Part shown: positions 8,303 to 15,965 of the stretch, piece by piece
Numbering within the stretch: position 1 is the first letter of the stretch
Layout of the letters: each line of letters starts with the position of its first letter
Assembly (NCBI RefSeq): GCF_030160115.1
Contig: NZ_BSNS01000023.1
Span: 52,062 to 116,061 of the forward strand
Source of the DNA: Devosia nitrariae
Lineage (GTDB): Bacteria; Pseudomonadota; Alphaproteobacteria; Rhizobiales; Devosiaceae
Direction: 5' to 3'
DNA: 64,000 bases
Made by a program: the position numbers and the translations under genes
The notes under the pieces: model-generated
Told to the model about the DNA's origin: nothing
The model's input: only the letters and a program-made list of their open reading frames with translations
Databases searched by the model: none

Positions 8303-9001
8303 CTATCCGACTGCCACCGGCCTGTCGGTGTTGACCGCCCGTTGCGCCGCGAACGCGCGCCGGTAGGCCGGTCGCGCTTCGGCGCGGGCGACATAGGCGG
8401 CAAGCCTGGGAAACTCCTCGAGCAGGCCCGACGGCTTCAACCTTTGCAGCACGCTGACCATCATCAGGTCGCCGGCGCTGAACGTGCCGTCGAGCCAGTC
8501 GGCATCGCCAAGGCGATCGGAAAGCTCGCGCAGCCGCTTGCGCACACGCTCTGTAACGAGCGGCAGCCGCTCTGCCGACCAGATCTCGCCCCCCTCGAGG
8601 AGCCTGGCGTTCTCGCGCTCGAGGATCGGCGGCTCCACGGTGCTCACCGCCGCGAACATCCAGGTGATGGCGCGCGCCCGGGCATCGGCATCCTCGGGCA
8701 GCAGGCCCCGATGACGCTCCGCGATATGAAAGATGATCGCCCCGCTCTCGAAAAGCGCGAGATCCCCCTCCTCATAGGTCGGGATCTGCCCGAACGGATG
8801 CACCGCGCGATGCGCCGGCTCCTTCATCGCGCTGAATGAGACCAGGCGCACCTCGTAAGCCTGGTCCACTTCCTCCAGCGCCCAGCGCACGCGCGTATCC
8901 CGCGCCAGCCCCATCCCGCCATCGGGCGAGCGCTCGAAGGCGGTGATGGTGGGGGTCGTCTGCACGCTGCGGGCAGCTGCAATGGCGGCGATGTTGCTCA
9001 T
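8303..9001 (-). CDS. Glutathione S-transferase family protein
   Basis: This 232-residue protein has a thioredoxin-like N-terminal half with the cis-Pro segment PFGQIPTYEEGDLALFESGAI (ES pair for the glutathione gamma-glutamyl group) and a helical C-terminal half with GTFSAGDLMMVSVLQRL, the usual N-capping motif. ATG 9001 was chosen over upstream in-frame codons because those run into the palindromic repeat. It would conjugate or reduce electrophiles with glutathione in the cytoplasm. Confidence 0.85.
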   Translation of the reverse strand: MSNIAAIAAARSVQTTPTITAFERSPDGGMGLARDTRVRWALEEVDQAYEVRLVSFSAMKEPAHRAVHPFGQIPTYEEGDLALFESGAIIFHIAERHRGLLPEDADARARAITWMFAAVSTVEPPILERENARLLEGGEIWSAERLPLVTERVRKRLRELSDRLGDADWLDGTFSAGDLMMVSVLQRLKPSGLLEEFPRLAAYVARAEARPAYRRAFAAQRAVNTDRPVAVG

Positions 9002-9138
9002 CTCTGGTCTCCTTTTTATGGAGTAGACGAACGGCCGGCCGGGCGATCGACAGGGGGCCGGGTGTTTTTTCGCCAAGGGATTTGCGGTGGGAGGGGACCA
9101 GGCCGAGGTGAGGCACCACACCACCCCACCCACCGGCT

Positions 9139-9281
9139 GTCATCCCGACGAAAGTCGGGACCCATCCTGAGATGCCGCAGCAGCCGCAAGGTGTGTGAAT
9201 GGAGCACGGGTAGCGAGCGTCACTGCACTCTTGTTGCAGGGCAGGTCGTCAGAGCTGGGTCCTCGCCTGCGCGAGGATGAC
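9139..9281 (+). repeat. GTCATCCC palindromic repeat, composite copy
   Basis: The left palindrome is GTCATCCCGACGAAAGTCGG, followed by the CCGCAAGGTGTGTG core. The right palindrome is a variant, TCCTCGCCTGCGCGAGGATG. A truncated second copy follows at 9353. Confidence 0.8.
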
Positions 9282-9352
9282 ACCCGGTGGGTGGGGGGCC
9301 TTATGCCTCACTGCCGCTCGGCCTTGTCGCCCCTACCTCCACAACCACCGGC

Positions 9353-9413
9353 TGTCATCCCGACGAAGGTCGGGACCCACCCTGAGATGCCACACCAGCC
9401 GCAAGGTGTATGG
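9353..9413 (+). repeat. GTCATCCC palindromic repeat, left half only
   Basis: It begins with the palindrome GTCATCCCGACGAAGGTCGG and runs through the core CCGCAAGGTGTATG, then stops. It is the second unit in a tandem pair and ends about 75 bases before the small gene at 9488. Confidence 0.75.
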
Positions 9414-9487
9414 GCAAGCCCCGCAGCTCCGACGCACCCAGGAACCCGGACGGCCACAAAGGATTTATGGACATCAAGGAGGTTGCC

Positions 9488-9637
9488 ATGATCCGCAAGC
9501 TGAAATCGGGCGAATATCGTCTCTATTCGCGAAAGGTCGATCCAAAGACCCACAAGCGCAGGAATCTCGGAACGTTCAAATCTCGCGAGGCCGCTGAAAA
9601 GCACGAGCGCGAGGTGCAATACTTCAAGCGTCACTAG
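9488..9637 (+). CDS. Small basic protein, 49 residues
   Basis: The ribosome site AAGGAGG lies seven bases before ATG 9488. The product is highly charged: MIRKLKSGEYRLYSRKVDP at the start, and a predicted helix FKSREAAEKHEREVQYFKRH at the end. This looks like a conserved small protein of alphaproteobacteria, but I cannot name a function. It is followed directly by the long hairpin at 9639. Confidence 0.65.
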   Translation: MIRKLKSGEYRLYSRKVDPKTHKRRNLGTFKSREAAEKHEREVQYFKRH

Positions 9638-9638
9638 A

Positions 9639-9683
9639 GCGTTTTCAGCAAAAGTGGACACCACTTTTGCGGTTCGAAAACGC
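9639..9683. repeat. Double hairpin repeat (GCGTTTTC ... GAAAACGC)
   Basis: The inner stem GCAAAAGTGG/CCACTTTTGC pairs perfectly around ACA, and the outer arms GCGTTTTC/GAAAACGC also pair. Left-end fragments of the same element (GCGTTTTCAGCAAA) sit directly after the stop codons at about 2426 and 3686. It may serve as a terminator for the 49-residue gene. Confidence 0.75.
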
Positions 9684-9747
9684 GCCACTTCAAAGATTTG
9701 GAGCCAACGCTGCCGCCCTCGGCAGGGGAGCGCCGAGGCCGAGACCG

Positions 9748-10368
9748 TTACCGCTTCCGGACTGCGTAGGTCAGGTGGGTCACGCGCTGCGACGGCTCCG
9801 CGCGGACCGGCTCCAGGGCGACGCGGCTCGCGTCCACGCCCTCGAACAGGCGGATGCCCGAGCCGAAGAGCATCGGTGAGAGCGCGATCGAGAACTCATC
9901 GACGAGGCCCGCGTTCAAATATTGCAGAATCGTTGCGCCGCCGCCCGCGATGCGCACATCCCGGTCGCCGGCGGCCGCTCGAGCCTGGTCGATCGCGGAC
10001 TCGATGCCATCGTTGACGAAGAGGAAAATGGTCCCACCCGGCCGCTCCCAGGGAGCACGCTTCTCGTGCGTCACGACGAACACCGGCGTATGGAACGGCG
10101 CCTCCTCCGGCCACGCCTTTTCGCCGGCGTCGAACATGCGCTTGCCCATCACGCTCGCGCCGGTGCGCTCGAACGTCTCGCGCGCAATATCATTGTCGCG
10201 CCCCTCCTCGCCGCCCTTGCCGAGCTTCAGGTTCTCCCGGATGAACCGCAGCGGGAACAACCATCGCTGCAGTTCCACCCACTTGGGCCCCATCAAATCC
10301 TTAGGGGACTCGGGTGCGATGATACCGTCCAGCGACATCGTGACGCTAAAGAACACCTTTCCGGCCAT
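9748..10368 (-). CDS. Dihydrofolate reductase family protein (RibD C-terminal type)
   Basis: This 206-residue protein has the DHFR-like fold: VFFSVTMSLDGIIAPE at the N-terminus, GASVMGKRMFDAGE, FVVTHEKR, and RIAGGGATILQYLNAGLVDEF with the NADPH-binding Gly cluster. The true substrate of these stand-alone proteins is mostly unknown. Its ATG overlaps the TGA of the upstream AHSA1 gene by one base, so it is third in an ArsR-AHSA1-reductase operon. A distant paralogue is at 27742. Confidence 0.85.
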   Translation of the reverse strand: MAGKVFFSVTMSLDGIIAPESPKDLMGPKWVELQRWLFPLRFIRENLKLGKGGEEGRDNDIARETFERTGASVMGKRMFDAGEKAWPEEAPFHTPVFVVTHEKRAPWERPGGTIFLFVNDGIESAIDQARAAAGDRDVRIAGGGATILQYLNAGLVDEFSIALSPMLFGSGIRLFEGVDASRVALEPVRAEPSQRVTHLTYAVRKR

Positions 10369-10874
10369 CAGTCCTCTACTCCCTTGCGAGCGATCTGGGC
10401 GACATAGGCGGCGAGCTTCATCAGGGTCTGCTGGCCGCCCTCGATTGCGTGGTATTTCTCGACCGCCGCGTCGCGCAGCTCTTTGGTGGGGAACACTGTG
10501 CGCATCTCGACCCGGGTCGCCGCGCCCTCGGGCGCGAAGGTTAAGGCCGACTCGAAGGCGTTCGGGTCGCCGCGGGACTCGCCGTGCAGCATCGCGATCT
10601 GCTCCGGCGGGGTGATTTCGGTCCAGGAGATCCACTCCTGATAGTCCGTCCCGTCGGGTCCGTGCATCACGAAGTCCCACACCCCGCCGACGCGGAACTC
10701 GAACGCCCGCGTGGTGGTGGTGAACCCCTCCGGTCCCCACCATTGCGACAGGTGCCGGACGTCGGTGAACGCCTCGAACACCAGCTCGCGCGGGGCGTTG
10801 ATGACCCGGGAGATCACGATCTCGCGGTCGGTAGTCGCGGACTGCGCGGGCATTCCTCGTCCCATCGCGCTCAT
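10368..10874 (-). CDS. AHSA1/SRPBCC family protein
   Basis: This 168-residue protein has START-like fold signatures: ISRVINAPRELVFEAFTDV, then LSQWWGPEGFTTTTRAFEFR and GGVWDFVMHGPDGTDYQEWI. The family binds hydrophobic ligands in a helix-grip cavity; pairing with an ArsR regulator is common, and the pair at 11968/12487 repeats it. AAGGA precedes ATG 10874. It overlaps the reductase start by one base. Confidence 0.85.
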   Translation of the reverse strand: MSAMGRGMPAQSATTDREIVISRVINAPRELVFEAFTDVRHLSQWWGPEGFTTTTRAFEFRVGGVWDFVMHGPDGTDYQEWISWTEITPPEQIAMLHGESRGDPNAFESALTFAPEGAATRVEMRTVFPTKELRDAAVEKYHAIEGGQQTLMKLAAYVAQIARKGVED

Positions 10875-10877
10875 CGG

Positions 10878-11219
10878 CTATTCCTTCTGCCTTGCCTGCT
10901 TGAGGCCCTGCACATAGGCATCCAGCCGGTCGAAGCTCTCGTTCCAGAACCCCTCGAACCCGCCGGTCCACTCGTGGACCGCTCGCAGCTGGCGTGCATC
11001 GAGGCCGTAGAGGCGCTGCTTGCCTGCCTTGCGGTCCCGCACGAGCCCGACTTTCCGGAGAACCCGCAGGTGCTTCGACGCCCCCGGCTGGGTCATTCCC
11101 AACGCCTGGGCCAACTCGGTCACCGGCCGCTCACCCGCCCGCAGCAGGACCAGGATCTCCCGGCGCTGCGGCTCGGCGATCGCGTTGAAGACATCCGACG
11201 TTGTCGCTGCTCGTGCCAT
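10878..11219 (-). CDS. ArsR-family transcriptional regulator, first of a three-gene operon
   Basis: This 113-residue winged-helix protein contains AIAEPQRREILVLLRAGERP, TELAQALGMTQPGASKHLRVL (recognition helix) and GLVRDRKAGKQRLYGL (wing). The metal-binding CxC of classic ArsR is absent, as in ArsR proteins paired with SRPBCC genes. The longer start at 11246 lies inside the promoter palindrome. ATG 11219 sits seven bases after the -10 and would give a leaderless mRNA. It probably represses its own operon. Confidence 0.85.
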   Translation of the reverse strand: MARAATTSDVFNAIAEPQRREILVLLRAGERPVTELAQALGMTQPGASKHLRVLRKVGLVRDRKAGKQRLYGLDARQLRAVHEWTGGFEGFWNESFDRLDAYVQGLKQARQKE

Positions 11220-11225
11220 GAACGC

Positions 11226-11253
11226 ATCATATGCCGATATAGGCATATGTCAA
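11226..11253 (-). promoter_or_regulatory. ArsR promoter with overlapping palindromic operator
   Basis: On the minus strand TTGACA (11253-11248) is followed after 16 bases by TATGAT (11231-11226). A palindrome, CATATGCC-GATATA-GGCATATG (11228-11249, eight-base arms), covers most of the spacer and both promoter boxes. The +1 would fall at or next to ATG 11219, so no leader is expected. Autorepression is inferred. Confidence 0.8.
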
Positions 11254-11426
11254 GACGACACCCGATCACCTCCCCCGGTCGCGTCCACCAGAATTTCAGT
11301 TTTCGCTGGAATGACACCTTGTGGATGCGGCATCACCTCTGACAACCCCGGTACCGCTCTGGCTTAAGGCCGCATCTGGGGCGGTCGATTCCGGTTGCAA
11401 GCAGTGGACGACGAATGCCGATGATG

Positions 11427-11482
11427 TTGTCGGCACTCCGGCGTCTGGCGTAGCGTTCCCGGCACGGAGAGGGGGCGCCGCC
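11427..11482 (+). promoter_or_regulatory. Orphan copy of the LuxR-gene upstream block
   Basis: This block closely matches 1043-1097, ending in GGGGGCGCCGCC, but it is not followed by a gene. The repeat-like segment at 11294-11322 (TTTTCGCTGGAATGACACC) precedes it, as the full repeat precedes the block at 1043. The 11254-11967 interval otherwise holds only palindromic repeats and no convincing gene. Confidence 0.65.
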
Positions 11483-11551
11483 GCAGTCCCCCGCATCGAC
11501 CGCCGTCCAACAGCGACCGCACCCCGGCGCCGGGCGTGTTGTGCGCTCGGC

Positions 11552-11735
11552 CTGGGTCCTCGCGTCGAAGCGCGAGGATGACAGCGGTGGGTGGGTGTCC
11601 TTGGTGGTCGGCGGAGAGATCGGGAGTGCCCGTCCGGTTGGCCAGGGGCGAAGATGTGGAGACGCTGCTGCGGCTTTAGCACTGCCGCCTCACACCCCGC
11701 GATGTCATCCTCGCGCCTCGACGCGAGGACCCAGG
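11552..11735. repeat. Variant palindromic repeat pair (TCCTCGCG ... CGCGAGGA)
   Basis: TGGGTCCTCGCGTCGAAGCG at the left and GTCATCCTCGCGCCTCGACG at the right are inverted relative to each other about 120 bases apart. This is the same architecture as the GTCATCCCGGCG family but with a TCCTCGCG stem, and the pair faces outward. Confidence 0.7.
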
Positions 11736-11967
11736 CGGGGTGTGCGACGTGCTCGCAGGGTTGGATGCGGTAGCTGGGCGCGTGCCGTAGTGGCTCCTTG
11801 GTTGTTGTTCAAATTCTCTGCGCAGAGACGATGCTCTGGATGGTGTTAGCTTGTCACGAATGCGCATGCCCCCGTCGAAATCGAGAGCCACGCCGACAAT
11901 GCAGGCAGCAAACGTGGCGCGGTCCCCACTCGAGTTCCGCGCCACGCGATTTTGAGGCAGGGTGGAT

Positions 11968-12471
11968 CTACCCTTCGGCTTTGAGCTGTTCGAGGATTTC
12001 GTCGAATTTGACCATGGAGACATTGGCGCCCCATTCCATGCCGGTATCGACCGTGGCGTTGCGCATCTCGAAATCGGGAAAGTTCGAGATCGAACGGTAA
12101 TAGGTCTTGCCGTCGCGCTCCTCGAAGTGATGCTCCTCGTAATAGCGCGGATCCTCTTCGAACATGCCTTCGACGACAAAAGTGTTGCGGATCATCGACT
12201 TGGGTTCGACCGCCAGGTAGGTGCCGAAGAAGGTGATTTCGGACTTGTCGGGCATGGTCGATACCACGCGCCATTTGCCGCCGGTGCGAACATCGTATTC
12301 GACGACACGATTGGCCTCATGCGGCCCCCACCATTGCGCAACGTGCCGGGCCTGGGTCCACACCTTCCACACCAGGTCCAGCGGTGCATCGAACGTGCGC
12401 GACATGATGATCAGCGGTTCGTTGGCGGGCAGTTCGGTCTTGAAAGGATTGGGGAAAGTCTGGGCGTTCAT
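11968..12471 (-). CDS. AHSA1/SRPBCC family protein
   Basis: This 167-residue START-like protein has IMSRTFDAPLDLVWKVWTQ, VAQWWGPHEANRVVEYDVRT and GGKWRVVSTMPDKSEITFFG, closing with the helix SMVKFDEILEQLKAEG. GAGGAG lies about seven bases before ATG 12471. It follows the ArsR gene at 12487 with 15 bases between, so the pair is an operon equivalent to the one at 10368-11219. Its ligand is unknown. Confidence 0.85.
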   Translation of the reverse strand: MNAQTFPNPFKTELPANEPLIIMSRTFDAPLDLVWKVWTQARHVAQWWGPHEANRVVEYDVRTGGKWRVVSTMPDKSEITFFGTYLAVEPKSMIRNTFVVEGMFEEDPRYYEEHHFEERDGKTYYRSISNFPDFEMRNATVDTGMEWGANVSMVKFDEILEQLKAEG

Positions 12472-12486
12472 CGCAAGTCTCCTCGT

Positions 12487-12828
12487 TTAGTTTTTCGTGT
12501 TGGAGTCCGGGGTCTGAAGTTTCCTGAGATAGGCATCGAGCTGATCGAGGTTCTGTTCCCAGAAGCGGCGATAGGTCTCGACATAGGTGGCCACCTCGCG
12601 CATTGGCGTGGCGTCCAGCGCGCAGGGGCGGTACTGCGCCTGCTTGCTCCGGCTGACGAGTCCCGCATTCTCCAACACCTTGATGTGCTTGGAGACGGCC
12701 GCCAGCGTCATGTCGAAAGGTTCGGCCAATTCATTGACGCTCGCCTCCCCCGTGGACAGGCGCGCCAATATGGCCCGTCTCGTGGGGTCGGCCAGGGCAG
12801 CGAGCGTCGTGCTCAGAGGATCGGTCAT
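12487..12828 (-). CDS. ArsR-family transcriptional regulator
   Basis: This 113-residue winged-helix protein has ALADPTRRAILARLSTGEAS, ELAEPFDMTLAAVSKHIKVL and the wing GLVSRSKQAQYRPCAL. The C-terminal helix RFWEQNLDQLDAYLRKLQ is typical of the ArsR proteins that accompany SRPBCC genes. ATG 12828 was chosen because the longer start at 12870 would lie upstream of the operator. The palindrome at 12844 marks it as a likely autorepressor. Confidence 0.85.
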   Translation of the reverse strand: MTDPLSTTLAALADPTRRAILARLSTGEASVNELAEPFDMTLAAVSKHIKVLENAGLVSRSKQAQYRPCALDATPMREVATYVETYRRFWEQNLDQLDAYLRKLQTPDSNTKN

Positions 12829-12843
12829 CGTGCTCAACCATTC

Positions 12844-12889
12844 GTATTTTACTGATGAGTAAAATACCAAACGGTTTAATACAGGTCAA
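12844..12889 (-). promoter_or_regulatory. ArsR promoter with palindromic operator
   Basis: On the minus strand TTGACC (12889-12884) is followed after 17 bases by TATTTT (12866-12861). A perfect palindrome GTATTTTAC-TGATGA-GTAAAATAC (12844-12867) covers the -10 and the +1. The layout repeats the one at 11226: equal-length arms and a six-base centre, but a different sequence. Confidence 0.75.
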
Positions 12890-13074
12890 GCCGATTTGAG
12901 CGGAAACGCGAAAGGGCCCGTGTCCTTGGACAGGTGCGCGAGTGGAGGTGACTGTGGCGGGCGGAGCGCTACGGCATTGCGCCAGCGGCCCGTGGCAAAT
13001 CCGAGAGGATCCCGCTGGAGCGGGGATTGCTTGCGGTTGCGACCCAAGATGCTGAGCGGCGGCGCACCCCGCTT

Positions 13075-13527
13075 CTAGCCGGGCGGAGGCTCAGTCGTGC
13101 GCTCTTGAAATGTTCGGGGGGTGCCGTCCTTGGGAAAGCTGACTTCCGCTTCCATCCCGTCGGGGTCGAGGAAGGAAAACTGCTCCAGCATGCCCCAATC
13201 CGCAATCGTGCCGTCCGTTACGCCCTCGGCCATAAGACGATCGCGCAAAAGATGCAGCGTCTCCTTGTCCGAAACTGCAATCGACAGATGGTCGATATGA
13301 CCCCGTGCGAACATTCCCGGTTTTGCGTTCGCTTCTGGATTTCCGTCGCCGAATTCGAAGGGGTGAAGGCAGAAGCCACCGCCGAGATCGACAAAGGCGT
13401 GTTTCACTTGTCCCTCGTCAAGAACCCAGCGGGTGTTTGCGTCGAAGACGCGCTCATAGAAAGAGATGAACCGCTCAAGGTCCGCTGTCACCAAAGCAAT
13501 ATGCTGGCAGCCGGATGCTAGGGGCAT
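13075..13527 (-). CDS. VOC-family (glyoxalase/dioxygenase-like) protein
   Basis: This 150-residue protein has two beta-alpha-beta-beta-beta halves: QHIALVTADLERFISFYERV with FVDLGGGFCLHPFEF, then IDHLSIAVSDKETLHLLRDRL with FLDPDGMEAEV. His at the start of each half and Glu at the ends are the usual metal ligands (H9, H78 and E131 by position). GGAGG lies before the ATG. The substrate is unknown; candidates are glyoxalase, fosfomycin-type and ring-cleaving activities. Confidence 0.8.
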   Translation of the reverse strand: MPLASGCQHIALVTADLERFISFYERVFDANTRWVLDEGQVKHAFVDLGGGFCLHPFEFGDGNPEANAKPGMFARGHIDHLSIAVSDKETLHLLRDRLMAEGVTDGTIADWGMLEQFSFLDPDGMEAEVSFPKDGTPRTFQERTTEPPPG

Positions 13528-13645
13528 GCTTCTCGTCCTCCCAAGCGTGGCAGTCCAAGCCTACAACAGTCTCCTTCTTTTGTCAGCTTTGGGCCGCTGG
13601 CCGCCAGTTGGTGCGCGCCACACGGCCCGACCGAACGCGCCAGCG

Positions 13646-14626
13646 TCAATCTTCCGGTGCGAGAACTTCGTGTGTGTCGCTAAAGGTAAGCCCGGCTTGC
13701 GGCCCGCCGGCAACGGTGTGGATGTGTCCTCTGAGAACCGCAACACCAAGGCCGTGGCGCGCCGTCGGCATGGCCGGCAGCGTCGCCCAGCTGTCGCTTG
13801 ACGGGTCGTAGCGCTCGGCCTCGTCAAAGGTGGAGCGCGGGTCAAGCGCTTCGCCCCCGAAGAGATAGACTTGCCCGCCCAGCACCGCGGCCGCGACGCC
13901 GCTGCGCCCGGTCGGCACATCGGCACCACTGCGCCAGCGGTCGCCTTTGGGATCGTAGATCTCGTTGGCGGTCAGGGTGGAGGTCTCCCGGTTGCGACCG
14001 GCGAGCACGATGATCTCGCCGCCGGCAGAGGCCGCGGCATGGTGATTGCGGGGCGTCGGCAGGGCGGCCGCATGCGTCCAGCTTTGCGTTTGCGGGTCGA
14101 AAATCTCGTGAGCGCCAGTGTTCCCGTTGTGGTCAACGCCGCCAATGGCGTGGATGCGGCCCTCGTGCACCGCGACCGCAAGTGCACCGCGCGCCGTCGG
14201 CAGTGGCGGGCCCTCGCTCCAGCTGTTTCGCTCGATGTCATAAATGCGCAAAGCGTCGATGGGCTCGGAGGTTGTCTCGCGGTAGCCGCCGACGACGTAG
14301 AGCCTGCCATCGAGATGGACGAGTGGAGCGTGGTTCACGCCTTCCGGAAGCTCGCTCAGTTTGGTCCAGGCATCCGCGTCGGGTTCATAGGCAAAGAGCG
14401 CGCGTGATGCGCCGGCCGAAGTCCCGCCCGTCTGGGAAAAGCCGCCGGCGAGATAGAGACGCGTGCCGTCACTGGCCAGGCTCACTTCGGTGCGCGCTTC
14501 CGGCAGCGCCGCCGCATTCATCCAAACGCCTGACGCTTCCGCAAGCTGAGCGAATGCGAGGTTCGGCGCGATGAGCGCGAGCATCCCCGCGAACAGGAAC
14601 ATGCGCAGATTGGCAAGGATCGGCAT
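13646..14626 (-). CDS. Secreted kelch-repeat beta-propeller protein
   Basis: This 326-residue protein has a signal peptide (MPILANLRMFLFAGMLALIA, cleavage near AFA-QL). Six kelch blades can be counted by their di-Gly strands: RLYLAGG, RLYVVGG, RIHAIGG, EIIVLAG, QVYLFGG and HIHTVAGG. The protein is likely periplasmic and a binding scaffold. GGAGG lies seven bases before ATG 14626. It diverges from the monooxygenase gene at 14828 over about 200 bases. Confidence 0.85.
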   Translation of the reverse strand: MPILANLRMFLFAGMLALIAPNLAFAQLAEASGVWMNAAALPEARTEVSLASDGTRLYLAGGFSQTGGTSAGASRALFAYEPDADAWTKLSELPEGVNHAPLVHLDGRLYVVGGYRETTSEPIDALRIYDIERNSWSEGPPLPTARGALAVAVHEGRIHAIGGVDHNGNTGAHEIFDPQTQSWTHAAALPTPRNHHAAASAGGEIIVLAGRNRETSTLTANEIYDPKGDRWRSGADVPTGRSGVAAAVLGGQVYLFGGEALDPRSTFDEAERYDPSSDSWATLPAMPTARHGLGVAVLRGHIHTVAGGPQAGLTFSDTHEVLAPED

Positions 14627-14827
14627 GGTGGCCTCCAGTGCGCGGCGGCCCGGAGCCGTCATGCGCACCAAATCCGTTTCCACCACTGAATTTATCCGGC
14701 ATTTCGGGCGGCAAGTTGGCAGATCGGAGCAAAAGATTGTCCGGCGAACGCAAGCCTGCCATTTCGGGCGATGGCACTGTTGAGGCGTGGTCTTCATCAC
14801 CCCGCCAGGACACGAAAGGACTGTTCT

Positions 14828-15130
14828 ATGCTGGTTGTGCATCTTCGCTTCACCGTCGCACCCGAAACGCGTCAGCAGACCCTCGAAACCCTTGTCGCCG
14901 GCGCACCTGTCGTGCGGGCGATGCCGGGTTGCATCGCTTATATTCCCTTCTCCGATCCGACTGACGACACGGCTGTCGGTATCCTGCAGGAGTGGGAGGC
15001 CGGGGAGGACCTTGCCGCCTATACCGCTTCCGAGACCTTCAGGAGCTTTGGTGCGGCTCTGCGCCCGATGATGACCGCCAAACCCGTCAGCAAGCGCTTC
15101 AGCGCGGAACTCATTGAAGTGATAAACTGA
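14828..15130 (+). CDS. Antibiotic biosynthesis monooxygenase (ABM) family protein
   Basis: This 100-residue ferredoxin-like protein has MLVVHLRFTVAPETRQQTLE, a CIAYIPFSDPTDD strand and the LQEWEAGEDLAAYTASETFR strand-helix typical of ABM/quinol monooxygenases. Such proteins oxidise small quinols or act as dimeric sensors. AAAGGA precedes the start. It ends four bases before the AraC gene at 15135, so the two are probably cotranscribed. Confidence 0.8.
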   Translation: MLVVHLRFTVAPETRQQTLETLVAGAPVVRAMPGCIAYIPFSDPTDDTAVGILQEWEAGEDLAAYTASETFRSFGAALRPMMTAKPVSKRFSAELIEVIN

Positions 15131-15134
15131 CGGC

Positions 15135-15884
15135 ATGGAGCCGCAAGCCTATTGCATCCACCGCGCCTTCGAAGCCGCCGGTCCACGCTTATTCCGCTTG
15201 GACCGGCACTATTTCGTCTATGCCCTCGAAGGCTCGTTGCGACTCGAGGCAGACGGGCGGCGCTGGACGCTGCCGCCGGCGCGCGGGGCGCTGATCGAGG
15301 CGGACCATCCGGTGAGGATATCGGTGCCGGCGCGCTTCATCTCCGCCTCGGTTCTCTTCGACAGCGCGATGTTCAAGCCGTCCCAGCCCCTGGCGGTGTT
15401 CGACGTCTCGCCCCTTGCCCGCGAGCTGGTGCGCGAGTGCCGCCAATGGGGGCGCGATGACGAAGACCAGACCCCCCATGCCCGCCAAATGTTTCGCGCC
15501 CTGGCCTCGGTGATCGGCCAGCTGGCGCGAACGCCCAGCCCCTGCGTGTTGCCCGTCCCCACCAGCCGGGAAATGATGCGGGCGCTCGCCATGATCGAGG
15601 ACGCCCCTGCCGACCAGCCGGACTTTGCCGTGATCGCCCGCGCCACCGGCCAGTCCCCGCGCACGCTCGCCCGGCGCTTCGCCAGCGAAATGCGCATGAC
15701 CGGGCGCGAGACGCTGCAGCGCATCCGCATCATCCATGCGGTCGAGATCCTGGCTCTTGGCAACGCATCCATCACCGACGTCGCCTTGCAGGTCGGCTAC
15801 ACCTCGCTTTCGGCATTCAACGCCGCCTTTCGCCAGGTGATGGGTATGACGCCGTCACAGTATCGGATGGCGTATCGGGGGTGA
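15135..15884 (+). CDS. AraC-family transcriptional regulator
   Basis: This 249-residue protein has an N-terminal cupin-like half (YFVYALEGSLRLEADGR, PARGALIEADHPVRI) and a C-terminal double HTH at about 150-247: FAVIARATGQSPRTLARRF, then ITDVALQVGYTSLSAFNAAF and the closing GMTPSQYRM. It begins four bases after the monooxygenase stop and probably controls that gene and the divergent kelch gene. The inducer is unknown. Confidence 0.85.
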   Translation: MEPQAYCIHRAFEAAGPRLFRLDRHYFVYALEGSLRLEADGRRWTLPPARGALIEADHPVRISVPARFISASVLFDSAMFKPSQPLAVFDVSPLARELVRECRQWGRDDEDQTPHARQMFRALASVIGQLARTPSPCVLPVPTSREMMRALAMIEDAPADQPDFAVIARATGQSPRTLARRFASEMRMTGRETLQRIRIIHAVEILALGNASITDVALQVGYTSLSAFNAAFRQVMGMTPSQYRMAYRG

Positions 15885-15965
15885 CGGGGCTGGGCGCGCC
15901 AGTCTTCACGCCGGCGGCGATGGGGCTCTGAGGATGGTCGTCAACAGCGGCGTCGTGCGGCCAAA

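Noticed and set aside
9748..10971. Extended minus-strand frame fused to the DHFR-like gene
   Set aside because: The upstream part is the antisense-frame shadow of the AHSA1 gene, whose own frame ends by a one-base overlap with the reductase start.
11321..11581. Plus-strand open frame in the 11254-11967 gap
   Set aside because: It is made of repeat arms and the orphan upstream block, with no ribosome site.
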